DNA from: Phycisphaera sp.
Lineage (GTDB): Bacteria; Planctomycetota; Phycisphaerae; Phycisphaerales; Zrk34
Assembly: GCA_016125285.1 (NCBI GenBank)
Contig: WGMA01000019.1
Coordinates: 1-63,365, forward strand
Length of the DNA stretch: 63,365 nt
Direction of reading: 5' to 3'
Notes under the pieces: generated by a model
Databases searched by the model: none
The model's input: the letters and a program-made list of their open reading frames with translations, nothing else
Told to the model about the DNA's origin: nothing
Shown here: piece by piece, positions 25,997-35,500 of the stretch
Layout: each line of letters starts with the position of its first letter
Numbering within the stretch: position 1 is the first letter of the stretch
Made by a program: the position numbers and the translations under genes

Positions 25997-27658
25997 ATGG
26001 ACGTGCCCATTGCAGAGAAAGTCACAACCGATTTCAAGACGCCCCAGATCGCTGTAGAGATCACCGATCCGCAGAACAAGGTCTCGCGCGTACCACTGCT
26101 GTCGAACAAGGCGTTCGTCATCGGACGTTCGTCCAGCTGTGACATCCAGTTGCGCTCGCAGGAGGTCAGCCGGCAGCACGCCGAGCTGAAACGCGACCCG
26201 TTCGGCGTGTGGTGGCTGCGTGACCTGGACAGCACGACCGGCACGAACGTCAACGGCGTCGTCGCGGAAGACACCGCGATCAAGCCCGGCGACCGCATCA
26301 ACATCGGCCCTTTCCACCTGCGTCTCGTCGAGATGCCCAAGGTCCCGATCGACGAGCGCTCCGCGACGCACATCCGCTCGCTGTCCAATCTCGGCGAGAC
26401 GCTGATCGAGACCACGCACCTGGCGACGATCAAGGAGTTCGGCGAGCGGCTGATGCAGAACCACGACGTCTACGAGCGGCTCAAGTCGCTCTGCCGCCTG
26501 ATGGTCCGCAAGGACTTCCACGGCAAGGCGGCGGTCGCGCTGCGACTCCGCGGGCGCAGCGGCAGCGACCCCGACACCGTCGAGCTCTGCGAGCCGCAGC
26601 TGCCGCCGCGCGGCGGGCACCGCCCCACGCTCTCCAAGGGCCTGCTCCGCGCCGTGTTCCACAGCGGCCTGCCGGTCCTGGCGCAGGGCGATGCCGAGCC
26701 GACCGACCCGGGCGCGTTGAAGCTCACCATCGTCGACTCCGACACCTCGGTCGCCATGGCCGTGCCGCTGGCGCAGCGCGAGGAGTCGATGGACGTGCTC
26801 TACGCGGTCTTCCCGCCGGACTACGGCGACCCCGGCTGGCTGGCGCTGCTCACGCTCGCCGCCCAGCAGTTCCATCAGACCGAGGTCGCGTTCCGCGCCC
26901 AGCACAAGATCGAAGCCGAGGCGGCGATCGCCCAGGAGCTCGAGGAGGGGCAGAAGATTCAGAAACGATTCGCGTCGCACTGGGGCACCGTGCCCGGCCT
27001 GAACGTCGCGATCGAGTTTCATCCGTCGCACTGGATCAGCGGCGACTTCGTCGACGTGCTGGAGCTCGCGGATGGACGTTCGCTCGTCCTCGTGGGCAAC
27101 GTCGCCGGCGGGGGACTGACCGCGTCGGTCAACCTCGCGGTGACGGTGACGATGATCCGCACGCTCGTCGCGGCGGGCTTCGAGCTGGTCGACGTGTTCA
27201 ACCGCGTCGACGATCAGCTCGGCCGCATCCCGCCCGGCGACGTCAAGGCGTCGCTGGCGGCGCTGGCGATCGACACCAGCAGCTTCGAGGTCGAGACGAT
27301 CACCGCGGGCGTGGCGCCGCCGTTCATCGTCGGCGCCGGCGTGCCGCCCACGACGCTCGCGGCCCGACCCGGTCAGCCGCTCGGCGGGCGCGACATGCCC
27401 GTCAAGTCCACGCTCATGACCCTGCAGCCCGGCCAATGGATCTGCGCGATGACCGAAGGCGTATCGTCCATCCGCGACTCGGAGAACCGCGAGCTAGGCG
27501 TGAGCGGCTGGATGACGCAGGTCGCCACGCAGGTCTCCGCAGGCGCCTCGTCCGCCGAGGCCGCGGCCGGCAAGCTCTGCGACTGGACCAACCGCCTGCT
27601 CGGCGAACGCCAGCACACCGACGACCGCACCTTCGTGCTGATCCGTCGCGAGGCGTGA
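25997..27658 (+). CDS. FHA domain - PPM/SpoIIE-type phosphatase with altered metal site
   Basis: 553 residues. The FHA domain (about 18-115) has VIGRSSSCDI, SRQHAEL and STTGTNVNG, the full phosphothreonine-binding set. A GAF-like region spans about 155-300. The SpoIIE/PPM domain (about 315-550) has SGDFVDVLEL with Asp350, but the second motif, usually GDVSGKG, reads GNVAGGG with Asn368, and the usual TDG reads TEG with Glu487. The final DDR (Asp542-Asp543) is kept. It may therefore be a weak phosphatase or a sensor. No kinase or anti-sigma partner is adjacent. Confidence 0.85.
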   Translation: MDVPIAEKVTTDFKTPQIAVEITDPQNKVSRVPLLSNKAFVIGRSSSCDIQLRSQEVSRQHAELKRDPFGVWWLRDLDSTTGTNVNGVVAEDTAIKPGDRINIGPFHLRLVEMPKVPIDERSATHIRSLSNLGETLIETTHLATIKEFGERLMQNHDVYERLKSLCRLMVRKDFHGKAAVALRLRGRSGSDPDTVELCEPQLPPRGGHRPTLSKGLLRAVFHSGLPVLAQGDAEPTDPGALKLTIVDSDTSVAMAVPLAQREESMDVLYAVFPPDYGDPGWLALLTLAAQQFHQTEVAFRAQHKIEAEAAIAQELEEGQKIQKRFASHWGTVPGLNVAIEFHPSHWISGDFVDVLELADGRSLVLVGNVAGGGLTASVNLAVTVTMIRTLVAAGFELVDVFNRVDDQLGRIPPGDVKASLAALAIDTSSFEVETITAGVAPPFIVGAGVPPTTLAARPGQPLGGRDMPVKSTLMTLQPGQWICAMTEGVSSIRDSENRELGVSGWMTQVATQVSAGASSAEAAAGKLCDWTNRLLGERQHTDDRTFVLIRREA

Positions 27659-27716
27659 TCCCCTTCAATGGATTTGCTGCTACGACAAACGGCGGCGCCG
27701 CGCGAGGCGTGCGTGA

Positions 27717-29120
27717 TCACTCGCCCTCGATCAGCTTGAACGTCTCCGACGGCGTGTGCGCCGCGGTCATAATGCTCCGCATCTTCGCCACGACGTCCGC
27801 GTGATCCTTCGCCACGTCGTGCTCCTCGCCGATGTCGGTGCGCAGGTCGTACAGCTCGATCGGCGCGTCGGCGTCCTTCTGCAGGCCCAGCCGCACGGCC
27901 TTCCAGCGATCCATCCGCACCGCCTGTCCGCCGCCGCGCGGGGCGAACTCCCAGTACAGGTAGTCGTGACGCGTCTGCTCGTCGGCCTTGTCGAGCAGCG
28001 TCGGCAGGATGCTGATGCCGTCGAGGTCGGCCGGCGGCGTGACGCCCGCAAGCGCGCAGAACGTCGGCAGCATGTCCCAGTGCGCGCTGGGCAGGTCCGA
28101 CGTCGAGCCCGCCTTCACGTGCCCCGGCCAGCGCACCAGCAGCGGGGCGCGGATGCCGCCCTCGTATAGGTCACGCTTGAAGCCGCGGAACGGGCCGTTC
28201 GAGTCGAAGAACTTCGGGTCGTGCCCGCCCTCGAGGTGCGGCCCGTTGTCCGACGTCAGCAGCACGATCGTGTTGTCGTCGATGTCGAGCGTCTTGAGCA
28301 GCGCCATCAGCTCGCCGACGTTGCGGTCCATGTGCGTCATCATCGCCGCGAACGCCGCGATCGGGTTGCGCACCTGCGGACCGGCGTACTTGCCGATCAC
28401 GCCCTCGAACGCGCTGAACCGCTGACGCCACGGCTTCATGTCCGCCTCCGGCGCGTGCATCGACGCGTGCGGGATCGTCACGCTCAGGTATGCGAAGAAC
28501 GGCCCCCTCTGATTGTCCCTCACGAACTGCAGCGCCTGCTCCATGATCAGGTCGTGCGCGTACGTCTTGCCGTCCAACAGCACCTTGTTGCGATTGGCCC
28601 ACAGGTGACTCGGGTAGTAGTTGTGCGCCTCGCGCTGGCAGTTGTAACCGTAGAACACGTCGAAGTGCTCGACCGGGTCCGACGTCGAGCCCGGCGCGCC
28701 CAGACCCCACTTGCCGAACATGCCCGTTGTGTAACCCGCTTTGTGCAGCAACCGGGGGATCGTCACGATGTCGGCCGGCATCGGCGCCTGCCCCTCCGGC
28801 TGCACCTCGCGGTTGGCGCGCACGTAGCAGTGGCCCGTGTGCTTGCCCGTCATCAGCGAACACCGCGTCGGCGCGCACACCGTCGAGCCCGAGTAGTGGT
28901 CGGAGAACTTCATACCCTCCGTGGCGAGCCTGTCCATGTTCGGCGTCGTGAACTTCTGCTGCCCGTAACAGCTCAGGTCTCCCCAGCCGGCGTCGTCGAG
29001 CAGGATGTAGATGATGTTCGGCCGCGGCGCATCGGCGGCCCGGGCCGCGCCGGTGAGCGCCATCGTGAACAACAACAGCAGGGCGCACCGCAGCATCACG
29101 AATCGTCGCATGGATCGCAC
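27717..29120 (-). CDS. Secreted sulfatase (arylsulfatase type)
   Basis: 467 residues with a signal peptide (ends near GAARAAD). The sulfatase signature is STVCAPTRCSLMTGKHTGH, where Cys82 in CxPxR would be converted to formylglycine. Metal ligands are in IIYILLDDAGWGDL and VLLTSDNGPHLEGGHDP. It would remove sulfate esters from polysaccharides outside the cytoplasm. Planctomycetes often carry dozens of these. It converges with the FHA-PPM gene, 58 bases apart. Confidence 0.93.
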   Translation of the reverse strand: MRSMRRFVMLRCALLLLFTMALTGAARAADAPRPNIIYILLDDAGWGDLSCYGQQKFTTPNMDRLATEGMKFSDHYSGSTVCAPTRCSLMTGKHTGHCYVRANREVQPEGQAPMPADIVTIPRLLHKAGYTTGMFGKWGLGAPGSTSDPVEHFDVFYGYNCQREAHNYYPSHLWANRNKVLLDGKTYAHDLIMEQALQFVRDNQRGPFFAYLSVTIPHASMHAPEADMKPWRQRFSAFEGVIGKYAGPQVRNPIAAFAAMMTHMDRNVGELMALLKTLDIDDNTIVLLTSDNGPHLEGGHDPKFFDSNGPFRGFKRDLYEGGIRAPLLVRWPGHVKAGSTSDLPSAHWDMLPTFCALAGVTPPADLDGISILPTLLDKADEQTRHDYLYWEFAPRGGGQAVRMDRWKAVRLGLQKDADAPIELYDLRTDIGEEHDVAKDHADVVAKMRSIMTAAHTPSETFKLIEGE

Positions 29121-29203
29121 CTCGATAGAGTCGAACGGCTCGCCCGCAGTCTAAGCGATTCGACGCGACGCGTCGCGCGACGAGCCAGCCGGATAACGCC
29201 GCG

Positions 29204-30010
29204 TCAGAGCGATGCGTGACTGGCGCGGCGGCGTTCGATGTGTTCGAGAACGTTCTCGCCCGTCTCCAGCCAGACACAATCCCGCATCGGCACATCACGC
29301 CCGCAGCCCACGCAGAGCATCGTCCGATGCTCGCGATACTCCGGATCCTCGATGCACTGCTGCACCAATGCCTCGCGGACCTTGGTGACCGCGCAGCCAC
29401 GGTGGGCGAAGACGCTCGGCAGGAAGCCCGGTTCGAGTGGCGCATCCACCGGATACGGCGCCATTTTGATTTGCATATTCTTCTCGCCGAGGTGGGCGAC
29501 CCGGCAGACCACAAACGGCTGAGTGAGTATGTTGTCCGGAAGCAGGCTGCGGCGGATCCCCAACGGGCCGTGATAGGCGACAAGCCTGCCGGCGACGCGA
29601 ACCGGAACACGGTGCACTCCGCGGACAGGATCGCCGTGGCGTGTGATGGCGAACAGGATTCTCTCATCGCCGTCGATCGGCTTCCTGTTTTGAAATCGCG
29701 TCGTCTTCTCCGCCAGTTTCTCAAGCTCCGCGATCGCCTGCTCGCGATTGGCTATGAACTTCTCGTACGGTACTGGGTAGAACACCACGTGCGCCAAGCC
29801 GCCCCCTTTGGCCGGCCCCGGCGCGTACAGGTTCGGGTGCGCCTGAACAATCCAACACACCACGTCGACACCCTCGTCAAACGCCCGCTTCTCGCGGATA
29901 AGCAGCGTGGCGACGATCGCGACGAAACCAGCCAAGACTACTCCGGCAAAAAACAGTGGCGCCCAGTGAGGAGTCTCGCCCACCCGTGCTAACAGCTCCA
30001 ACATCTCCAT
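29204..30010 (-). CDS. Hypothetical membrane-anchored protein with C-terminal CxxC
   Basis: 268 residues. One membrane helix lies near residues 18-38 (PLFFAGVVLAGFVAIVATLL). The soluble part has HVVFYPVPYEKFIANREQA and later MLCVGCGRDVPMRDCVW, whose CxxC plus later Cys look like a small zinc or redox site. I do not recognise the family. Base composition is somewhat lower in GC than its neighbours. A 29-codon reading frame with a good ribosome-binding site lies 95 bases upstream on the same strand. Confidence 0.6.
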   Translation of the reverse strand: MEMLELLARVGETPHWAPLFFAGVVLAGFVAIVATLLIREKRAFDEGVDVVCWIVQAHPNLYAPGPAKGGGLAHVVFYPVPYEKFIANREQAIAELEKLAEKTTRFQNRKPIDGDERILFAITRHGDPVRGVHRVPVRVAGRLVAYHGPLGIRRSLLPDNILTQPFVVCRVAHLGEKNMQIKMAPYPVDAPLEPGFLPSVFAHRGCAVTKVREALVQQCIEDPEYREHRTMLCVGCGRDVPMRDCVWLETGENVLEHIERRRASHASL

Positions 30011-30105
30011 GGGAATCCCCTTGTACGCTTGAGTCCCGGGTCACCCGGTCGACACGGACCGAGTGTATCAACGCCGATCCGACGACAACCGCTTTCGCCA
30101 AGAGC

Positions 30106-30195
30106 TCAGTCGTCCTCAACCACCGGCGACTCGTCGCGCACCATAGTCAACGTCGGAAAGACCTGCTTACCCCACAGCGGCATCTTGTTGTACAT
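30106..30195 (-). CDS. Possible small protein (29 aa)
   Basis: The frame begins MYNKMPLWGKQ and ends SPVVEDD. It is preceded by GGGGG about 5 bases before the ATG, and about 24 of 28 codons after the start end in G or C, as in real genes here, although that bias is also weakly expected by chance. It has no recognisable motif. It may be a leader peptide or a chance frame. It lies upstream of, and in line with, the 268-residue gene. Confidence 0.35.
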   Translation of the reverse strand: MYNKMPLWGKQVFPTLTMVRDESPVVEDD

Positions 30196-30248
30196 GGCAA
30201 CCCCCGATTAAATCACCCGTGAACCGACGCGGATTCTAACCGATTCAA

Positions 30249-31022
30249 TCACGATCCGTCACCCGCTTCGACGGTGAACTTTGCGTTGTCCTGCTCGCGG
30301 GCGTACTGGCCGGTGATGTCGAGGTAGTCGGCGTCGGCGGTCTCGTCGGTCGATTTCTTGCCGTGCTCCTTGAGCCACCGCTGCCCCTCGGCGAACAGCT
30401 CGCCGAAGGTCTCACCCTTCATCTCCGTCGCCGGGTAGTCGGCACGCTGCACGGGCACGAGGCGGCACAGCGGCTCGCTTTCGGGGATCACGACCTCCGC
30501 GATGTCCGACTCCTCGATGCGCGGCAGCTCGATCACGGTGTGCCACGGGTGCGCGGGGAAGTACCAGTCGGTCTCGATGAGGCTGGTGACGATGCGCCAG
30601 TCACGCCGCTGATTGGGCACGCCGGTCATGATCAGCATCCAGCCGGGCTCGGTGTGCAGGTAGAGGTACGTGGAGATCTTGCACTGGTGACGGATGAGCG
30701 GGTAGACGTTCGGCGAGATCACGTGCGGCAGCTTCTGGTCGCGTTCCCAGAACCACGCGTTGAGCTGCGGGTGCGGCGTCGTGCCATCGCCGAGGTCGAT
30801 GTCGCTGGGCACCTCGACCGCTTCGTCGATGTCCCACGCGCCGTCGGCGTCGCGCACGAAGCGCATCGTGAAGGGGTTGATGACGTCCCAACCGAACGCC
30901 TGCGCCGCGCGGATGGGCGGGCAGTGGTCGGGCCAGCCTGTGCCGGACTCGGGCTTGCGGTACACCGGCCGCGCAGGCTGCGGCATCGGCAGGTCGGCGT
31001 GGAATCGATAGAAGTTGAGCAT
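30249..31022 (-). CDS. Hypothetical protein, possibly DUF6065-like
   Basis: 257 residues from ATG 31022, which starts MLNFYRFHADLPMPQPARP. An upstream in-frame extension runs through palindromic repeats and is not coding. Blocks such as RAAQAFGWDVINPFTMRF, then CKISTYLYLHTEPGWML and DWYFPAHPWHTVIELP resemble, from memory, the DUF6065 family of unknown function. There is no signal peptide. It sits alone between two repeat-bearing spacers. Confidence 0.6.
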   Translation of the reverse strand: MLNFYRFHADLPMPQPARPVYRKPESGTGWPDHCPPIRAAQAFGWDVINPFTMRFVRDADGAWDIDEAVEVPSDIDLGDGTTPHPQLNAWFWERDQKLPHVISPNVYPLIRHQCKISTYLYLHTEPGWMLIMTGVPNQRRDWRIVTSLIETDWYFPAHPWHTVIELPRIEESDIAEVVIPESEPLCRLVPVQRADYPATEMKGETFGELFAEGQRWLKEHGKKSTDETADADYLDITGQYAREQDNAKFTVEAGDGS

Positions 31023-31066
31023 GTGGGAATTGGAACGCGAAGCGGGGGAGTTGTCGAGGGCGGTAT

Positions 31067-31087
31067 CCGGGATGCAACGCATCCCGG
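31067..31087. repeat. Palindrome CCGGGATGC-AAC-GCATCCCGG
   Basis: Nine-base perfect arms with a three-base loop, 45 bases before the start of the 257-residue gene (minus strand). It resembles the palindrome at 31141 in layout (GGGATnC arms, three-base loop), so the two look like one repeat family. Confidence 0.8.
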
Positions 31088-31140
31088 GTCGTCGAGCGCA
31101 CTGATGAAAGGGATGACGTGTTTGGGCGGCGCGCCAGACC

Positions 31141-31157
31141 GGGATTCGTTGAATCCC
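31141..31157. repeat. Palindrome GGGATTC-GTT-GAATCCC
   Basis: Seven-base perfect arms with a three-base loop, 54 bases from the paired palindrome at 31067. It lies between the TatD-like gene (end) and the 257-residue gene (start) on the minus strand. Confidence 0.8.
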
Positions 31158-31198
31158 AGCTATCGGAAACACATCGCCCTGCGGGCGATCGCTAAACG

Positions 31199-32068
31199 TC
31201 AGCGGACGGTGGCCTCGGCGGCGCGCGTTGCAGTGGGCTTGGCCTCTTCGCCCTCGCCCAGCACCACCGGTTTCACCTTGAAGTTCGGCGACTGGCTGAA
31301 GAACTTCACGGGGTTGTTGTGGAAGATGTCCAGCAGCTGTTGTTCGCTGTGGCCGCGGGCGCGGAAGTCGAGGGTGCAGCGGTGGAGGTTGAACGGGTCG
31401 GACACGCCCCAGTCGGCGGCGGCGTTGACGCACGTGCGCTCGCCGCCGTAGTTCTCCAGCATGTCGGCGGCGCGGTGGGGCGTCATCTTGCTGACGGGGT
31501 ACAGCGTCATGCCGCACCAGAACCCGCGGTCGAGCACGGGGGCGATCGTGTGCTCCTCGACGTGATCGATCAGCACGCGGGACGGGTCGGCGCCGACCTC
31601 CTTGAGCATGTCGAGGATCATCATCGTGCCCTTGTACTTGTCCATCAGGTGGGGCGTGTGGATGAGGATCAGGTGGCCGTTCTTCACCGCGAAGTCCGCC
31701 TGCTCCATGAAGATGATGGACTCGTTCTTCGTGTTCTTGTTCAGGCCGATCTCGCCGACGCCGAGCACGTTGGGCTTGTCCATGAACTTCGGCATCTCGG
31801 CGATGACCTCGCGGGAGAGCGTGACGTTCTCCGCCTCCTTGGCGTTGATGCAGATCCAGGTGTAGTGCTGGATGCCGACGGAGGCGGCGCGGCCGGGCTC
31901 GAAGCCGGTGAGCTGGCGGAAGTAGTCGACGAAGGACTGGGCGCAGGAGCGGTCGTACCCGGCCCAGAACGCGGGCTCGGACACGGCCACGACGCCGGAC
32001 ATGGCGAGGCGCTCGTAATCGTCCATGGTGCGGGAGACGCAGTGGATGTGGGGGTCGATGATATACAT
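31199..32068 (-). CDS. TatD-like metal-dependent hydrolase
   Basis: 289 residues from ATG 32068. Metal ligands of the amidohydrolase/TatD fold are visible: DPHIHC at residues 5-10, GVGEIGLN, LIHTPH, VLIDHVEEH and AADWG. It could be a nuclease or small-molecule hydrolase. The C-terminal tail after FFSQSPNF is low-complexity. It starts 44 bases after an 82-residue gene on the same strand, so the two are probably one transcript. Confidence 0.82.
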   Translation of the reverse strand: MYIIDPHIHCVSRTMDDYERLAMSGVVAVSEPAFWAGYDRSCAQSFVDYFRQLTGFEPGRAASVGIQHYTWICINAKEAENVTLSREVIAEMPKFMDKPNVLGVGEIGLNKNTKNESIIFMEQADFAVKNGHLILIHTPHLMDKYKGTMMILDMLKEVGADPSRVLIDHVEEHTIAPVLDRGFWCGMTLYPVSKMTPHRAADMLENYGGERTCVNAAADWGVSDPFNLHRCTLDFRARGHSEQQLLDIFHNNPVKFFSQSPNFKVKPVVLGEGEEAKPTATRAAEATVR

Positions 32069-32112
32069 GTGGCGAACCGGGGTTGGGGGCTTGGGGTTCG
32101 GGTTGGGGCGGA

Positions 32113-32361
32113 TCAGTCGCGTGACGGCGCAGGGGTCTGGTCGGAGAAGATCATCTGGATCTTCTTGGCGCGGTCGGCTTCGTGGTCGTTGGACGCGAGC
32201 ACCTCGAGGGACTTGTAGAACTGGATGAGGCGTTCGTCTTCGGGCACGGCGTGGGGGCTGCCGGCGGCGCGGTCCAGGCGGTCCATCACGGCGGCGGTCT
32301 GGATCAGCCAGGCGCGGACCTCCGGAAAGTATCGATCTAAGACCTGCTGCGAACTCAACAT
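32113..32361 (-). CDS. Hypothetical small protein (82 aa) upstream of TatD-like gene
   Basis: The start at 32361 was chosen because AAAGGAG stands about 6 bases upstream. A longer frame to 32436 has no such site. The protein begins MLSSQQVLDRYFPEVRAWL and is helical, with no membrane segment. Its function is not recognised. It is divergent from the CARDB surface-protein gene, with 229 bases between them. Confidence 0.65.
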   Translation of the reverse strand: MLSSQQVLDRYFPEVRAWLIQTAAVMDRLDRAAGSPHAVPEDERLIQFYKSLEVLASNDHEADRAKKIQMIFSDQTPAPSRD

Positions 32362-32590
32362 CGGCGGCTCCTTTACCGGCGCGAGAAAACTCGGCGTTGC
32401 CGGAATCATTGTACGTGCACGGTGGATCGCGGCCAACGACGGGGGCGGCGGTCACGAAGCGACACGGCTGGGCGATTTCCCGTTGACCATTGCCAGATGT
32501 GAGGATACCCTCGTCCCAATTATTTCTCCGCCCACGGCAGTTTCAGGTGAACGTGAGGATCAGGGCGGGACCAACTGGAGTCGAGTCGAC

Positions 32591-35500
32591 ATGAAGAATC
32601 GCAGGGGCGAAAATGGGCGGCGCGCAGATTCCGCGCGTCGCGAGGGCACTGTTCACTCCACGAACGCTGACGCCACGGAGCGCGAGCCGACATTCGAGCC
32701 GCTCGAGCCGCGACAACTGCTGTCGGCGGACCTCGTTGTGGGCGTGGCGCCCTTGCGGTTCTCGAACACCGACCCGGGTGTGAACCAGGTCATCGACATG
32801 AGCGTCGGCAATGTCGGCAACAGCCTCAGCGGGCCGAGCCAGGTCGACCTGTTTGCGGTCGCCGAGGGCCAGGCGTTCGATCCCGATACCGCGACGCACC
32901 TGCGCACGCAGCTGTTCGGCACGCTGATCCCGCCGCGCAACGTCCCGTTTTCCCTTTCGGTGACGATCCCGCCGACGCTCACGCCGGGCAACTACCGCAT
33001 CGTGGCGATGGTCGACGGCAACAACCGCGTCACGGAGAGCGATGAGACGAACAACACATTCGAGGCCGGGACGTTCACGGTCAACCAGCTCGACTTCGAC
33101 CTGCAGAACGAGGTGGCGGGCGCGTCGCGGAACCTGACGGACATGGTCGTGGCGGGCACGCCGAAGCGTGCGGCGATCTTCGTGCGTATCGGCAACTCGG
33201 CGTCGAGCACGTCGCGTGCGCCGCGGGCGGCGTACATCCCCGTGATCGCCTGCGCGCGCCCGGTGGACGCGACCGACGATTCTCAGGACGTGATGCTGAA
33301 CCTGCAGCCGGTCTACGTCAACGCGTCGAAGTTCGCGCCGGGTCGGAGCGGCTTCGTGAAGGTGCCGATCGTGTTCCCGCCCGGGCTCGACGAGGGCGAC
33401 TACACGATCGTTGTGAAGGTCGACCCGGACAACACGCTGCAGGACACCGACGAGACGAACACCGAGAGCATGCTCGAGGGCATGGTGATCAGCGTCGACG
33501 ATCCGTTCGTGGACCTGCAGGCGGACATCACCAGCGCGGTGAACCTGCCGAGTTCGGTCGTTTCGGGCGACGGCACGCGGCTGCGTGTGCCGGTGCTGAT
33601 CACGAATCACGGCAACGTGCCGACGTACCGCGCCCAGCGCGTGAACGTGACGGTGACGGCGGTGGCGGTGAGCGGCGGGGCGACGCAGGTCGTCGGGACG
33701 TTCAACAGCGTGCCGGTCGGCAACTTCGCGCCGGGCCGCGGCCGCGTGTACAACTTCGACGTCACGCTGCCGCCGGGCGTTGTCGACGGCACGTACAAGC
33801 TGCAGGTGCACGTCGACTACGACAACCTGCTCGACGAGCCAGACGAGGAGAACAACATCGACACGACGTCGCAGATGGTCGCCGTGGCCGAGGGCTTCGT
33901 GGACCTGAGCCCCGCGATCGTGGGCACGCCGATCATCCCTTCGAGCGTCGTGGCGGGCAACGGTGCGCCGGTGCGGATCCCGGTGGAGATCACGAACAAC
34001 GGCAACGTCGCGATCCCCGCGGGCCAGACGATCGTCACGCGGATCAGCGTGCAGGACACCGGCGGCGGGCCGCTGTTCCTCGTCGACACGTTCGCGGGCG
34101 TCAACGTCGGCGGCGTGCTGCCGGGCCAGTCACGCGTGTTCACGTTCAACACGACGCTGCCGGTCAGCGTGCCCGAGGGCGAGTTCCGCTACATCATCGA
34201 GATCGACTCGACGGACGTGCTCGACGAGTCCAACGAGGGCAACAACACGACGCAGTCGTCGCAGACGACCGGCGTGGCCGAGGGCTTCTACGACCTCGTC
34301 GCGGCGTTCAACACGAACCTCAACCTGCCCAACGCGGTCGTCGCCGGCGACGGCACGAACCTGACGCTGCCGATCGTCATCACCAACAACGGCAACCTCC
34401 GCACGCCGAACAACACGTACATCAGCGTGGAGATCAGCGCGGTCGACGGCGGGACAACGGTGATCGACACGATCGACAACGTCAACGTCAGCGGCATGAA
34501 CCCCGGCCAGGCGCGAGCGTTCAACCTGTTCACCTCGCTGCCGGTGAACCTGCCCGAGGACACCTACAACCTCCGCGTGTTCATCGACTCCGGCGACGAT
34601 CTCGACGAGTCGGACGACACGACCAACAACACAATCACGACGTCGCAGTCGATCGTCGTCGCCGAGGGCTTCGTCGACATCGTGCCGAGCGTCGTGGCCA
34701 ACACGCTGCCCCCGGCGGTGGTGTCCGGCGCGGGCTCCGCGGGCGTGATCACCGTCGATGTCAGGAACGAGGGTAACGTGCGCATGCCCGTCGGCCAGCT
34801 TGTCGACATCGTGGTGTGCCTGCGACCCGTCGGCGGCGGCAACGACGTGGAGATCGGCCGGTACAACAACCGCTCGATCAGCTACGTCGCCCCCAACGGC
34901 GTCGTGCGGACCAACGTGAACGTCACCGTGCCCGGCGGCCTGGGCGACGGCGACTACACGACGGTGGTGAAGGTCAACCCCTCGTCGAGCACGCCGCTGA
35001 CCGAGGACACCGGCAACAACGAGGCGACCAGCAGCAACATCAACGTCGCCGAGGGATTCAACGATCTGACCGTCGCGTTCGGCGCGAACCTCAACCTGCC
35101 CAGCGCGGTCGTCGCGGGCGACGGCACCGCGGTGACGCTGCCGATCGTCATCACGAACAACGGCAACCTCCGCACGCCCAACAACACGCTGGTCAGCGTC
35201 AACGTCAGCGCGATCGACGGCGGGATCACCGACCTCGGCACGATCGCCGGGTTCAACGTCGGCGGCCTCAACCCCGGCCAGTCCCGTGCGTTCAACGTCA
35301 ACACCACGCTGCCGGTCAACCTGCCCGAAGACATCTACAACCTCCGCGTGTTCATCGACTCGACCGACACGTTCGACGAGTCGGACGACACGACCAACAA
35401 CATGGCCACGACGTCGCAGACCATCAACGTCGCCGAGGGCTTCGTCGACTTCGTGCCGAGCGTGTTCAGCAACACGCTACCCCCGGCGGTGGTCTCCGGC

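Noticed and set aside
24134-27436. A 1100-codon minus-strand frame as one giant glycosyltransferase
   Set aside because: Only residues from the ATG at 25870 have GT39 features. The upstream part is antisense to the well-supported FHA-PPM gene.
31199-32361. ebo-type cluster based on a TatD-like protein with a small upstream partner
   Set aside because: The 82-residue protein does not look like EboA, and no prenyltransferase or dehydroquinate-synthase-like gene is nearby.
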